Source: Macrostomum hystrix
Taxonomy: Eukaryota > Platyhelminthes > Macrostomidae
DNA length: 64,000 bases
Direction of reading: 5' to 3'
Assembly (NCBI GenBank): GCA_950097015.1
Contig: CATNEN010000039.1
Location: 5,162,501-5,226,500 of the forward strand
The translations under genes and the position numbers were made by a program. Below are positions 34,101 through 44,484 of this stretch, in pieces; position 1 is the stretch's first letter, and every line of letters starts with the position of its first letter. The notes beneath the pieces were generated by a model, which saw nothing but the letters and a program-made list of their open reading frames with translations, was not told where the DNA came from and ran no database searches.

Positions 34101-37100
34101 AGCAGCCATGGACTGTTCTGACCGATGCCGCTGCTTGAGCGGCCATGGACTGTTCTGACTGATGCCGCTGCTTAAGCAGCCATAGACTGTTCTGTACCCC
34201 ACTTAACAAGTGCGCGAGGCCCAGCCCCTCGTGAATTTATTCACCTTCTTGCGTTCCCTTCTGCATTTCGCATTAACGACTTACATGTAGTTACACCTTA
34301 CTTAATGCTTGAACTTTTCTTTAGGCTTGTATATTTGACCTTGTACATCGAATGACTTTGATTTTATAGCTAGTTTTCTTGGAATGCTACTCTTTTTCGA
34401 GAATCGTCTCTCTCCGTCAACTAAAAATATCTCTAGTAGACAATTAATTCGCAATGTGAATTTCCCAGTTGTGAAATAATTCGTCTAGCATTATATTATA
34501 TGAAAGCAGAAATTATATATACATATATATATATATGTTTTTGTTATGAAACAATAATCAGTCAAGTTGAACCACTTCCAGGACTACCGCTCACCGGGTG
34601 CTCCCAGAGTTCGCTGGGCTGGGGTGGTGTCTGCAGCAGGGCCATCGACGGAAACACAAACCAGAACTATGGCAGCGGCTCGTGCACTCACACCAACCTG
34701 GAGAATTCTGCCTGGTGGGCTGCCAGGACACAGAGACCTGCTCACATCCAGCAGGTAAAGATCTTCAACAGACTCGACTGCTGCTCAGACCGACTCACGA
34801 ACTTCGTGATCACAGTCGATGGTCGGGAGTGCGCGTCCTACAACTCGAGCGCCTTCAGCGTAAAAACTTTCCAGTGCAACGAAGTGGGCAGCGTTATTAA
34901 GATCAAGAGCCGCAAGATAACCTACCTGACCCTGTGCGAAGTGCAGGTGTTCGGTGGCTACCTTGGCAGTGAGGCATTTAGACATGTTTCTATTTTATCT
35001 GAGCTCATTCGTTATAGACAGCTGAAAACCCTGAATGGTCTTCTTGACTCTGTGAAAAAAGCTCTACATTTTGTCAGCCTTTAGACACTAAAATTGATTA
35101 TATGCTTAAAACCTGACTTTCGCTCAACAACAGCTCAACTGTCACTTGCCGGGTGCTCCCAGAGTTGGGCTATCATGGGTGGCGCCTGCAGGAGGGCCAT
35201 CGACGGAAACACAAACCAGAACTATGGCTGCAGCTCGTGCTTTCACACCAACCTGGAGAATTCTGCCTGGTGGGCTGCCTGGACTCTGAGACCTGCTCAC
35301 ATTAAGTACGTGAAGATCTTCAGCAGACTCGACTGCCGCTTAGACAAACTCATGCACTTTATGATCACAGTCGACGGTCAGGAGTGCGCGTCCTACGACT
35401 CGGGCGCCTTCAGCGTAAAAACTTTCCAGTGCAACAAAACGGGCAGCATTATTACGATCAGGAGCCTGAGTACCGAGCTGACCCTGTGCGAAGTGCAGGT
35501 GTTTGGTGACTACGCTTCAGAAAACCTTGGCGGTGAGGCATTTAGACATGTTTCTCTTTTATCTGAGCTCATTCGTTATAGACAGCTGAAAACCCTGAAT
35601 GGTCTTCTTGACTCTGTGAAAAAAGCTCTACATTTTGTCAGCCTTTAGACACTAGAATTGATTATATGCTTAAAACCTGACGTTCGCCCACCAACAGCTC
35701 AACTGTCACTTGCCGGGTGCTCCCAGAGTTCGCTGAGCTCGGGTGGTGTCTGCAGCAGGGCCATCGACGCAAACACAAACCAGAACTATGACGGAAGCTC
35801 GTGCTCTCGCACCAAATTTGAGAATTCTGCCTGGTGGGCGGCCAGGACTCAGAGACCTGCTCACATTAAGTACGTGAAGATCTTCAACAGACTCGACTGC
35901 TGCTCAGACCGACTCACGAACTTCGTGATCACAGTCGACGGTCGGGAGTGCGCGTCCTACAACTCGGGCGCCTTCAGCGTAAAAACTTTCCAGTGCAACA
36001 AAACGGGCAGCAATATTAAGATCCAGAGCCGCAAGACACCGGGCTTGCTGATGCTGTGCGAAGTGCAGGTGTTCGGTGACTACGATGGCGGTGAGGCATT
36101 TTGACATGTTTCTCTTTTATCTGAGCTCATTCGTTATAGACAGCTGAAAACCCTCAATGGTCTTCATGACTCTGTGAAAAAAGCTCTACATTTTGTCAGC
36201 TTTTAGACACAAAAATTGATTTTATGCTTAAAACCTGACGTTCGCCCACCAACAGCTCAACTGTCACTTGCCGGGTGCTCCCAGAGTTCGCTGGGCTCGG
36301 GTGGTGTCTGCAGCAGGGCCATCGACGCAAACACAAACCAGAACTTTGTCGGCAGCTCGTGCTCTCGCACCAAATTTGAGAATTCTGCCTGGTGGGCGGC
36401 CAGGACTCAGAGACCTGCTTACATCAAGTACGTGAAGATCTTCAACAGACTCGACTGCTGCTCAGACCGACTCACGAACTTCGTGATCACAGTCGATGGT
36501 CGGGAGTGCGCGTCCTACAACTCGAGCGCCTTCAGCGTAAAAACTTTCCAGTGCAACGAAGTGGGCAGCGTTATTAAGATCAAGAGCCGCAAGATAACCT
36601 ACCTGACCCTGTGCGAAGTGCAGGTGTTCGGTGGCTACCTTGGCAGTGAGGCATTTAGACATGTTTCTATTTTATCTGAGCTCATTCGTTATAGACAGCT
36701 GAAAACCCTGAATGGTCTTCTTGACTCTGTGAAAAAAGCTCTACATTTTGTCAGCCTTTAGACACTAAAATTGATTATATGCTTAAAACCTGACTTTCGC
36801 TCAACAACAGCTCAACTGTCACTTGCCGGGTGCTCCCAGAGTTGGGCTATCATGGGTGGCGCCTGCAGGAGGGCCATCGACGGAAACACAAACCAGAACT
36901 ATGGCTGCAGCTCGTGCTTTCACACCAACCTGGAGAATTCTGCCTGGTGGGCTGCCTGGACTCTGAGACCTGCTCACATTAAGTACGTGAAGATCTTCAG
37001 CAGACTCGACTGCCGCTTAGACAAACTCATGCACTTTATGATCACAGTCGACGGTCAGGAGTGCGCGTCCTACGACTCGGGCGCCTTCAGCGTAAAAACT

Positions 37101-38153
37101 TTCCAGTGCAACAAAACGGGCAGCATTATTACGATCAGGAGCCTGAGTACCGAGCTGACCCTGTGCGAAGTGCAGGTGTTTGGTGACTACGCTTCAGAAA
37201 ACCTTGGCGGTGAGGCATTTAGACATGTTTCTCTTTTATCTGAGCTCATTCGTTATAGACAGCTGAAAACCCTGAATGGTCTTCTTGACTCTGTGAAAAA
37301 AGCTCTACATTTTGTCAGCCTTTAGACACTAGAATTGATTATATGCTTAAAACCTGACGTTCGCCCACCAACAGCTCAACTGTCACTTGCCGGGTGCTCC
37401 CAGAGTTCGCTGAGCTCGGGTGGTGTCTGCAGCAGGGCCATCGACGCAAACACAAACCAGAACTATGACGGAAGCTCGTGCTCTCGCACCAAATTTGAGA
37501 ATTCTGCCTGGTGGGCGGCCAGGACTCAGAGACCTGCTCACATTAAGTACGTGAAGATCTTCAACAGACTCGACTGCTGCTCAGACCGACTCACGAACTT
37601 CGTGATCACAGTCGACGGTCAGGAGTGCGCGTCCTACAACTCGGGCGCCTTCAGCGTAAAAACTTTCCAGTGCAACAAAACGGGCAGCAATATTAAGATC
37701 CAGAGCCGCAAGAGGACCTACCTGACCCTGTGCGAAGTGCAGGTGTTCGGCAACTACGTTGATCAGGTGCCAGTCGAAACAACCCAGGTCCATATTCACG
37801 AGGAACCCGTTCAAGTGACTTCAACTGAGGTGCAGGAGCTGCCGCCAATCACCACCGGTGAGTTCAACTCAGAAAGTGAAATGCGTTTAACTTTCAATGC
37901 TAGCCAATTAGTCCAATTATTATAAGCCGTTTGTGCACGGCACATGGCAGTTTAAGAAGGACGCCTTTAATTAGAAAACATAACCACCTGTTGCTCAAAG
38001 TACAGATTTCATATCACCTAATTGCACTTATCAGAAACGGTCGTCAACGGTGAGAAGCCTGGCTAAATAGGCTACAGCCTAAATTGGTTTTGATTTTTTC
38101 GTATTAAGCCGTTAATAATTCGATTTGTTATTTTTCTAATTTCAGAAAACTAA
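28141..38153 (+). CDS. Secreted protein with six F-type lectin (fucolectin) domains
   Basis: Predicted exons: 28141-28207 (signal peptide MQCRSVAPMAALLVCSLLA...), 28298-28312 (15-bp micro-exon), six F-type lectin exons (34582-34968, 35134-35532, 35698-36090, 36256-36645, 36811-37209, 37375-37857), 38035-38049 (15 bp) and 38146-38153 (stop). All internal junctions are phase 1, so the total is an open 851-aa frame. Each domain matches the fucolectin/tachylectin-4 family, which binds fucose outside the cell: SRAIDGNTNQNY, the NSAWW strand, RLDCCSDR and a LCEVQVFG end. Domain 1 keeps His...Arg-X-Asp-Cys-Cys-X-X-Arg; others deviate. The last domain carries a ~35-residue Thr/Glu/Val-rich tail. The 6.3-kb intron 2 is full of mobile elements, so the link to the first two exons rests on phase and the GGVQGSG junction only. 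The last two tiny exons are the least certain. Confidence 0.75.
28738..28780. repeat. Short inverted outlier of the 31.5-kb minisatellite
   Basis: About two and a half units of TTTGCCAGCCGGAAGG / TTGCCAGCCGAGAGG, the reverse complement of the array at 31503-32452. It lies on the opposite side of the MULE transposase gene. 28313-29600 otherwise shows no supported gene. Confidence 0.75.
29603..31054 (-). CDS. MULE-type transposase with FLYWCH zinc finger, 483 aa
   Basis: One uninterrupted frame. Residues about 20-80 form a FLYWCH-type zinc finger (Cys50, Cys58, His76, His78 in HQHNH). Residues about 190-400 are the MULE DDE domain: Asp201 in SDGTFDASP, Asp263 in MADFERAHM, the C...FHLGQ motif (His286) and Glu395 in NNCVEAWHRR. 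These are the expected catalytic acids of the cut-and-paste transposase, so the enzyme could be active; a domesticated host gene is the alternative. It lies antisense in intron 2 of the lectin gene. A minus-strand TATA-like run (TATATACT) is about 30-40 bp upstream of the start. No SWIM zinc finger is evident at the C-terminus. Confidence 0.88.
   Translation of the reverse strand: MLLRERDIMDETPVRATTTKRGKPKLACEGYYFAFEKVSKLDEALSFWQCEQGRHDSCPVRIHVRDGMKVEQLHQHNHGPDGARFHALEAIRGMKREAATTHNPTTTIIMENTNNLPEASAVAIPNQAALKKMVQSTRKVVQGLPIQPTSRAELVLPEDFQQHNGQRFLLHDSGPTADRILIFGCEESLGFLQEASDFYSDGTFDASPNLFAQLMKVHVERHGFVRPLIYALWPKKTQETYQRFYETLFHLAPNMQPIRWMADFERAHMNAIRHVFDIVASGCLFHLGQCVYRKAISEGLKQQLEQDDGETSLWMRCLTALAFVPIESVATSFDNLIMMPGFPEQLTPVANYFEDQWIGRRLPNGQRRQPRFELAVWNVRQRTLEGRHRTNNCVEAWHRRLQVVLRCSSPQVFRLLSCLKKEQDHQRLLMQRAAAGEVPQERQKYAQSNAMVLRITQRWNDGGLPADFPLRSFLRGIAHHLSK
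31503..32452. repeat. Minisatellite, 15-16-bp unit (GGCTGGCAAACCTCTC)
   Basis: About 60 copies of a 15-16-bp unit in three main forms (GGCTGGCAAACCTCTC, GGCTGGCAAACTTCT, GCTGGCAACCTTCCT/CCG), arranged in recurring multi-unit blocks. Long open frames in several phases on both strands are artefacts of the repeat. A short inverted outlier lies at 28738-28780. 31055-31502 is upstream of the MULE gene with no other feature. Confidence 0.93.
32663..32885. mobile_element. 223-bp hairpin-rich MITE-like element
   Basis: Bounded by exact 14-bp inverted ends, GGGGGATACATACC and its complement. Inside is a perfect hairpin near 32683-32718 (CCAACTTATTTTGTTG and its mirror) and a 120-bp imperfect palindrome at about 32741-32862, from CCCACTTATTTCGGCTG to its complement, with GCGAAGC at the centre. 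The same GTGGGGGATACAT motif forms the ends of the larger enclosing element. Confidence 0.8.
33041..33610 (+). CDS. Crypton-like / ZMYM-type tyrosine-recombinase N-terminal fragment
   Basis: Open from 33041 to 33610, but the homologous part is about residues 20-160. NTVKKCEWMLSTFNEWH, the DLNFLLKLFILEVR helix and YSAGTLKDFFSMLQYQMR resemble the N-terminal core-binding segment of Crypton recombinases and their domesticated relatives (ZMYM2/3/4, QRICH1, KCTD1). The catalytic R...HXXR...Y domain is absent. At DDCWTEG a GT donor (GTGTGTTTGG, about 33530) may end the coding exon, so the last ~30 residues may be intron. It is either a captured exon or the remains of a Crypton. Function here is unknown. 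Confidence 0.55.
   Translation: MYMSSPRFESLTEAEAEAMIGGTVPPNTVKKCEWMLSTFNEWHAFKKQEWATNGGPSIMVIKDMDEFDKTDLNFLLKLFILEVRTKRNERYSAGTLKDFFSMLQYQMRNVHRKDWCLWTNVEFAECRRALDAAMKLSTAEGKGVGLKKSDPVSKPIEDDCWTEGVFGSERSRFALSLFISPDGCDLCLW
34045..34195. repeat. Minisatellite, 37-bp unit, four copies
   Basis: Four copies of a 37-bp unit containing TGACCGATGCCGCTGCTTGA and GCAGCCATGGACTGTTC, with minor differences. Located in the large lectin intron. 33719-34044 contains another small hairpin (CCAGATAAATTT...AAATTTATCTGG at about 33740-33776). Confidence 0.9.
34582..37857 (+). repeat. Tandem duplication of a three-exon lectin block
   Basis: Lectin exons 1-3 with their introns recur as exons 4-6 at an offset of 1674-1677 bp. 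Exons 2 and 5 encode identical 133-residue stretches, introns included; exons 3 and 6 are near-identical until their ends. Exon 4 is a mosaic: its first half and preceding intron follow exon 3, and from about NRLDCCSDR on it follows exon 1. The duplication junction therefore lies inside exon 4. Confidence 0.92.
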
Positions 38154-38779
38154 GAAGTTGCGCTGCAGGAGCTACAAATTCTGCAGCCGAATTCTGAAAT
38201 TAATTTCAAACTGGAATTTGCTTCTCGGTTCTGCTGATTTTCTGAGAGCTGTCAGTTGACCTTTTGAACTTTACCTATAAAGCTGCAAAAACTTAAGTCT
38301 TAAGTGTTAGCTAGTTTTTTGCTCATTCACTTAACTCTTCAAGAAAGTGATCTAGTATGCTGAACACCCTATACTCGAAGCAAATATATGGTTACCAAGA
38401 TATTTCCTTTCTCATGCAACTCAAGGTTTTGCCTATTGTCTTTCTTTGCAAGATGGGCGCTTGCGGGCGTCCTTATTCAAAGAGCAGCTGTTCGCGTCGA
38501 TGAAGAGGACAGGGGCTTCTACCTCGAGTGAGAATTCATCTCAAGACACATTTAACATTGAATCTCCGATGCTTCAACCAATGCGGAAATATTAACTGAT
38601 AAATATATTTATTTTCTTTAGAGTGGTTAAGAAATCTGGTTTTCGGGATTATTTCTTCTTAGGTATTTTTGCCTAAAGGACCAGGGAAGAGATCAAGCTG
38701 AGAAGCGAAACGGAACACTGAAACGTTCACTTGTTTGACGCTGAAAAATTCCTAAAAATAGAAATAAGAATGCGCCAGA

Positions 38780-39333
38780 CATTGCAGATCAGCTATATCC
38801 AGATAAGCAGAGAGCAATCAAAAGAAGCTGCCGCCGAGAGCTGACGGACTCGCTGGCGGACGAAAACGGAGCCTTGTTCCGATCTAGACTGCTGAACGAT
38901 CTCGCAAAGGCTGTAAAGTCTTCGGATGCGCAAGAAACTGTGGTCGAGATGCGCAAGGGCGACACTGTGGTTGCCAGCGCTACCTTCGACGTGGCTACCG
39001 ACAGCGCTAGTCTGAACTCCGAGAACTGGTTCACGCCGAACAGGCTGGTTAAGTCCTACCCCTACTGGATCGGCAAGGGTCGCTACCAGGCTTTCTCAAT
39101 CACCGGAGACTCCTGGGGCACATTCCAGCGGAACTTCTAGATCCAGTTTGTGCACGGAGGCTGCTTCGGCGACATCGGTTTCATGGGCATCGGCGACTCT
39201 CTCGCCGAGACATGCGGCTGGGCCAACCGAGGACTCCACGGCGCTCCGCCAGTGCTGTTCTACTCCACCAAGCTGCACGTGGCGTATGAGAACCACAGCG
39301 TGCACTATGCCGAGCAGTTTGTCATCTATTTGA
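38780..39333 (+). pseudogene. Unnamed extracellular-type domain, copy 1 (in-frame TAG)
   Basis: A conserved block I cannot name with certainty. It resembles unnamed invertebrate proteins with the pattern FRS-LLN, GDTVVASATF, ENWFTPNRLV, YQAFSITG, QRNF-IQFVHGGCFGDIGFMGI, AETCGW and PVLFYST (from memory, unverified). The frame is open except for TAG at 39138-39140, where copy 2 has TAC. The exon ends in phase 1 at 39333 (GTACGT donor). A 27-bp phase-1 exon may follow at 39448-39474. The upstream part (38780-38870) has decayed and shows no clear acceptor. A candidate short exon lies at 38479-38523. Confidence 0.65.
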
Positions 39334-39754
39334 GTACGTTTGAGCGCGTTTATATTCCGAAACATTTTCTTGTACGAGTACTTATAAAGCAACATGCGAA
39401 TTTAAAACAAACAATTCAATAGAGCGCCGCATGATTTTTCTTTTCAGAGACAGCGATCCGGCCATATTTATTTGGTGAGCATTTCATACTGTACTGCTTT
39501 TCAAGTGAATTTTTTATTGACCGAAAATCGAACACTGCAAGACACCTGCTGCGGCGCCATGAACGAGCGCGCTTTTCAATTTTTCGATTAAATATTTGGA
39601 GTCCATCTTACAAGCATCAAAAGAAAAAATCGATTTTAGACTAAATTTTGGATCAGCTTAATCAGAATATTCGCTCTTAGAGAACGATTTTGCGTGTGGA
39701 CACTGCTAAAACAGATCAGGATATTTCCATTCGATTTTTTTTTCGCGTTTTTAG

Positions 39755-40331
39755 AAGGTGGCAAAGCTCTGCTATTCACCATTGCGGCTCACAGCGGAAA
39801 AAACCCTCTGACCGAGTACCAAAACACAAACGCCGATGACAGCGTGCCGCAGGGCACCCACGATCTGCCGCAGGTCTTCCGATCTTGTCTCCTTAACAAC
39901 CTGCCGAGAACGATCCGAGATGTCGGCACAAGCCAGATCGTTGCTGAAATGCGCACGAATGCAAAAGTCGTTGCTAGAGCCGTGTTTGACGTCGCTACGG
40001 ACTCTGCCAGTTTGAATTCGGAAACTGGTTTACACCCAGCAGGCTGTTGTCAACCACCCTTTCAAGATTGATAAGAGTCGACACTTCCAGGGTTTCTCAA
40101 TCGCTGGCAATTCGTGGGGCACCTTTCAGCGGAACTTCTACATCCAGTTTGTGCATGGAGGCTGCGGCGGTGACATCGGCTTCATGGGCATCGGCGACTC
40201 TCTCGCCGAAACATGCGGCTGGGCCAACCGAGGACTCAAGGGGGTGCCTCCGGTGCTGTTCTATTCTACAAAACAAGACAAAGTCTACGAGCAGTCAGTG
40301 AAGTATGCCGATCCCCTTTTGATTTATATGA
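39755..40331 (+). pseudogene. Unnamed extracellular-type domain, copy 2 (two 1-bp deletions)
   Basis: Phase-1 exon from TTTTTAG/AAGGTGGC to ATGA/GTAAG, 577 bp; a length divisible by three (579) is restored if two single bases are put back, one at the ENW codon (GAAACTGG for GAGAACTGG, near 40020) and one at CTGTT (for CTGGTT, near 40042). Unlike the other copies it has TAC at the position of the shared TAG. A 30-bp phase-1 exon (40418-40447) follows, then the intron hit by the BEL element. Either a pseudogene or a copy with two sequencing indels. Confidence 0.65.
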
Positions 40332-40506
40332 GTAAGTTACAAAGAAGCAGCAAATCTAATATTATAGTTGTGACATTTCAAAGGCAGCATCTGCCTTTTT
40401 GCTACCTCAAATTTTAGAGCCCAAAGTCGAGCGCTTCATTATTTCTGGTAAGTTAATCAAGCATTATCCAAGCAAATTACTAGACCTGCACGCACTTTTT
40501 CGCACC

Positions 40507-40825
40507 TGTAACGATTTCTTATGCAACAAATTGAGTCCTCGCAGTAAGAGCCCGTCCATACGGCCGAGAGCCAATTCAGGCCGAGAGTTAAAATATATTT
40601 AAGTTTGACAGAGCGATAAGGAAGGGGGGTTGGTAGGGTAACATGTGCGCGGACTGGCCAGAGGTAAGAGATGAAACGCAGGGGAAGGAAAGAGAGACGA
40701 GGTGAGAGCCAATCAGAGCCGAGAGAGAAGATTAGGCTAATAAATAAATTGAACAGGCAGGGGGAGAGAGGAGAGAGTACATTAAGAGGGCGCGCGAAGT
40801 GAGAAACCAGGGAGAAGTTAATACA
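40507..40825 (-). repeat. BEL 3' LTR (319 bp)
   Basis: Begins TGTAACGATTTC and ends TTAATACA on the plus strand. Identical to the other LTR over almost its entire length except for one internal 33-bp segment (AGAGTACATTAAGAGGGCGC region, about 40770-40803) absent from the other. A 390-bp non-coding stretch (40826-41212) separates it from the end of pol. Confidence 0.92.
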
Positions 40826-41212
40826 CTCCCCCCAAAAAATAATACGACGTGATTTATTTTTTTTGCTTAAAGTTGAAAAAAGTTAAAGTAACGAAAGGTA
40901 ACGAATCGTAGATGTTGGAGCACAAATGTCTCGATTTACACTCGTAATTAGCAAAATTTGAAAAAACCCAACACCGAAAAACAGGAGCAAAAGCAAAGAA
41001 AGCAAAGAAAGCAAAAAAAAAATTGAGCCGATGCGACACGCGAGTCAAAGCACGGCACGCGGGTATATAAAACCCCAACCCCCCCACAAGGGGTGGGTGA
41101 GAAGGCAGCGAGAGAAAAGGGGGTGGGTGGATAACACCCATTACACGACAGGCCCTTACAAGAGCCCGCCGTGTAATGGAGACATGAAAAAACTAATCAG
41201 AGATCGAGAATT

Positions 41213-43903
41213 CTAGTGGAACGAGAGCCTGCACGGGTCTCCTAATGCACTCCGCCCTCCGAGAGTCAGCAGACCAGGCCAAACGGACCTGCTGACACCA
41301 CCGTGAAACACAAGTTTGTGGCAGTGATCGATAAGTAGACGCTCGAGCGGAGCATAGTGAGGCAAAAGAATCGGATTGTTAACTTGGAACGGCACATTGT
41401 TCGAGAGGCGGCCTCGACAACGGATGAGTCCGGAGCCGTCAATGAAAAGATTAAGATTGCGACTGAGTTGAGTCGACGCAGTTTTGTTGCGTAAATGATT
41501 TAACTCTGCAGAGAAGCAGACTTCCTGATAGTCTGAGATCCAAAGATTCTGACTTTCAGTAAGTTCTTGAGCTGTAATAGGCGAAGTACGCTTGTCTCCC
41601 CCAGTGACTGATTCTTTAATATTGTAGATGAATCGACGGACCCATGCAGTTGTCCGAAGCAGTTTTGTCCAGTTGGAAAACTTTGTCAAGTCAATGATTG
41701 ACGAGATTGACGATGGAGTCGAAATACGACCTGAATTATTGTTCGTTTCGGCTGTCGACATTGCAGCCGATTTAGACTCTAGTGTTTCTAGGTTCGCTGA
41801 ACTACATGTATGTACTGTTTCTGATACTGAAGTCGCTACATGTAGAGTGAGATCGGCTTCAGAGAAGACTGCATTTGTCTCCCGAACGTCTTTTTGAAGC
41901 TGCTTTTGCAGCTGCGTTTTGACCGGTGAGCAGAGGAAAGAGGGGCCGTGTAGCCACGTGTCGTTGTGAATGAGCTTTTCGAGTGAGCATCCGCTTGACG
42001 GCAAGTCAGCTGGGTTTTGCTCCCCAGGCACGTGAAACCATTCGGATGGCGAAGAGAGACGTCGAATTTCATTGACTCTGTTCTGAACAAACTGTTTCCT
42101 CTGTTTGGACTCATTTTTGATCCACTGCAAGGTGTTCATACTGTCTGTCCAGAAGTTGCGAATAATTGACGGGAAATTCTGCGAAGTCACGTGCATCAGA
42201 CGGATCAAGATTAATGCTGCGAGAAGCTCTAGTCGAGAAATTGACATCTGGGAGATCGGTGCAACTCGCGTTTTCGACGTCACCAGATTGGATGACGTGG
42301 AACCGTCTGTGTAGGTTGCAGTCACGTAGATGCACGCCGCAAATGCCTTTTCGCTGGCATCGCAGAAGCCATGCAAGGTGATTTGGGTAGGCTTTTGAGC
42401 AGATTTAAAGAGAAACCGTGGAACTTCGAACGTATGCACTTGAAGCGATTTGAGCCACTGATTCCAGGTTTGACAAATGTCGGCGGGGATCTCTTCGTCC
42501 CAGGACAGTTTGCGAATGCACAGTTGTTGCAGGAGGCACTTTGCAAGAGTAAGAATATGGGAAATTAGACCGAGTGGATCATACAGCTTCGCGAGAAAGG
42601 CTAGGATCGACCGTTTAGTAGGTAGCTGAAGTGAGGCTAATTCTGCATATTGACGGAAGTCGAGAATTAGAGAATCGCGAACTGAATCCCATCGAACGCC
42701 AAGAACCTTCTCGGTATGCCCAACGTCTTCTGAGGGAACACCCGAAAGAAATGGCTGAGAGTTTGATTGCCACTGTCGCAGGTTCATTCCCGCAGACATG
42801 AAAATTGCCTTAGCTTCCTGACGCAATTGATGCGCGTCATCCACGGAGTCACAACTTTTCACTAAGTTGTCAACGTACATGTCGCGGCTGAGAATTGAGG
42901 TGCTTTTAGGATATTTCGACTTTTGAGTTTCGAGATGGTGCAGAATTGTGACTTTCAGAAGAGCCGGTGAACAGGTGAGACCGAAGGGAACGCGGCAAAA
43001 TCGGTACTGAACGATTGGACCTTCAACATCGGGATTGTCCGTCTGGTGCCAAAGGAAGCGAAGATAATCTCTGTCTCCAGGATCAATCGCGACTTGAAGA
43101 AAAGCCTTTTCAATGTCTGCTTGAATCGCTACCGAGTTCCATCGGAACCGAATCAGCAGCGCCGGAATCTGTGGAAAATCATTCGGTCCGATTTGTAGAA
43201 GATCGTTAATCGAAAGGTCACATTTGTTCCGCTTGGCCGAACCGTCATAAACGATTCGTAGCTTTGTGTGTTCACTGTCAGATTTGGCAACACACGAGTG
43301 AGGCAAGTAGTGAACTACGGATTGTGGTTTCCGCAAATCTGACGGGGAAACTCGTTCGATAATCCCGGAATTTTCCTGGTCAGCAAGGATGTCGTTGTAC
43401 TTAGCTTGAAGAAGCGGATCTTTGGAAAGCGTGCGCATCATTGAACGCAATCGACTGTAAGCTAGATCGAAGTGGTTATTGAGCGAAGGTTGTGCATCTG
43501 AGTGCTTCCACGGAAGCTGGACAGAGTAGCGATCGTGAGCAAAGTGAGGAGCACAGTGGAAGGGCTCAACATCGTCTTTTGAACCGGGTTCAGCGATCCC
43601 TAGCGTTTCGAGCTTCCAAAAGTGGGACAGCTGTTCATCGCTACTGAATTCTTCGCGAGCGGCGCAGCACAGAGTTTGCACCGCAGTGCAGGCAGCACCG
43701 TCTGGCGAGTCTGAGACGATTTCGTCTTGGCCTGCAGCAATGGTCAATGGACCACAGAGGACAAAGCCAAGTTTGGTTGCAATGGCTACTGGACCTGAAG
43801 TGCCTCTGATTATCTGATCCTTGACTATCTGGTAATACTGGTCAGATCCAACCAGAAGAGAAATCGGCGCAGAGGCATCACGAGGATCGAATGGGTCAGC
43901 CAA
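41213..43903 (-). pseudogene. BEL pol: reverse transcriptase, RNase H, truncated integrase
   Basis: An 896-codon frame. It starts in the end of the protease (ISLLVGSDQYYQIV, IRGTSGPVAIATKLGFVLCG). Reverse transcriptase follows: IVYDGSAKRNKCDLSINDLL, IQADIEKAFLQVAID, VPFGLTCSPALL and YVDN (for YXDD; YVDN also occurs in some BEL elements). Then the Pao-type connection (LGVRWDS), RNase H (HGFCDASEKAFAACIY, SRLELLAALI, FWTDSMNTLQW), and the integrase zinc-binding start (RCRGRLSNNVPF, LLPHYAPLERLLIDHCHKLV, HGGV). It then runs into unrelated sequence and a stop. The integrase DD(35)E core and C-terminus are deleted, so the copy cannot integrate itself. Confidence 0.9.
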
Positions 43904-43935
43904 GTCAAGGTTGCGAAGATGGTCATAGCTGTTGG

Positions 43936-44484
43936 TCAGGATTGAGCGCTGAGGTTGTCAAATGTCTTTGACGATGTTGGCGTCAAGATGGATGACCTGC
44001 GGTGAGTCGATTTTGCGGAGTGAGAGTGAGAGTTGCCAGAGTCTACAACAGAGCTGAGACCTGAGAAGGCTGAGACTTGTAGACGTTCTGCTTTGGCAGG
44101 ACTGATGCCAAGCAACTGGCAGACGTCTTTTCGAACGCAAGTTCGATTGCTCGCCGTATCGAGCAGGACGCGAACCATCAGCTCTCGAGAGCCGTCAGCA
44201 CTGATCAAGATCGCCTTAGCGACCGGAAGGACTACTGCTGGATTGCGATGTACGAACATGCTGAGAGATTGAGAATTTGGTGTGCTTTCACTGGTTCGAG
44301 CAGTACAGGTGAGAGTATCACCCGTAGATTCAGTGGTTTGAGATTGAGGAGCGGTACGCTGAATTTGTTGTGAATCGGTAGTGAGACACTGCTCTTTTCT
44401 AGGAATGATTTTTTGTGTCTTTTTTTTTATTATTCTGCTTAAGGTCGCCAGCCTTGTCCTGGTGAACTTTCGAACCTGTGGCAC
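43936..44484 (-). pseudogene. BEL aspartic protease region
   Basis: Frame with LPVAKAILISADGSRELMVRVLLDTASNRTCV. LLDTAS is the active-site motif of retroviral-type aspartic proteases, followed by the typical ICQLLG-like segment (VCQLLGISPAKAERLQV). The frame ends at 43936 and is continued in another frame by pol, indicating a frameshift. Part of the BEL polyprotein. Confidence 0.82.
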
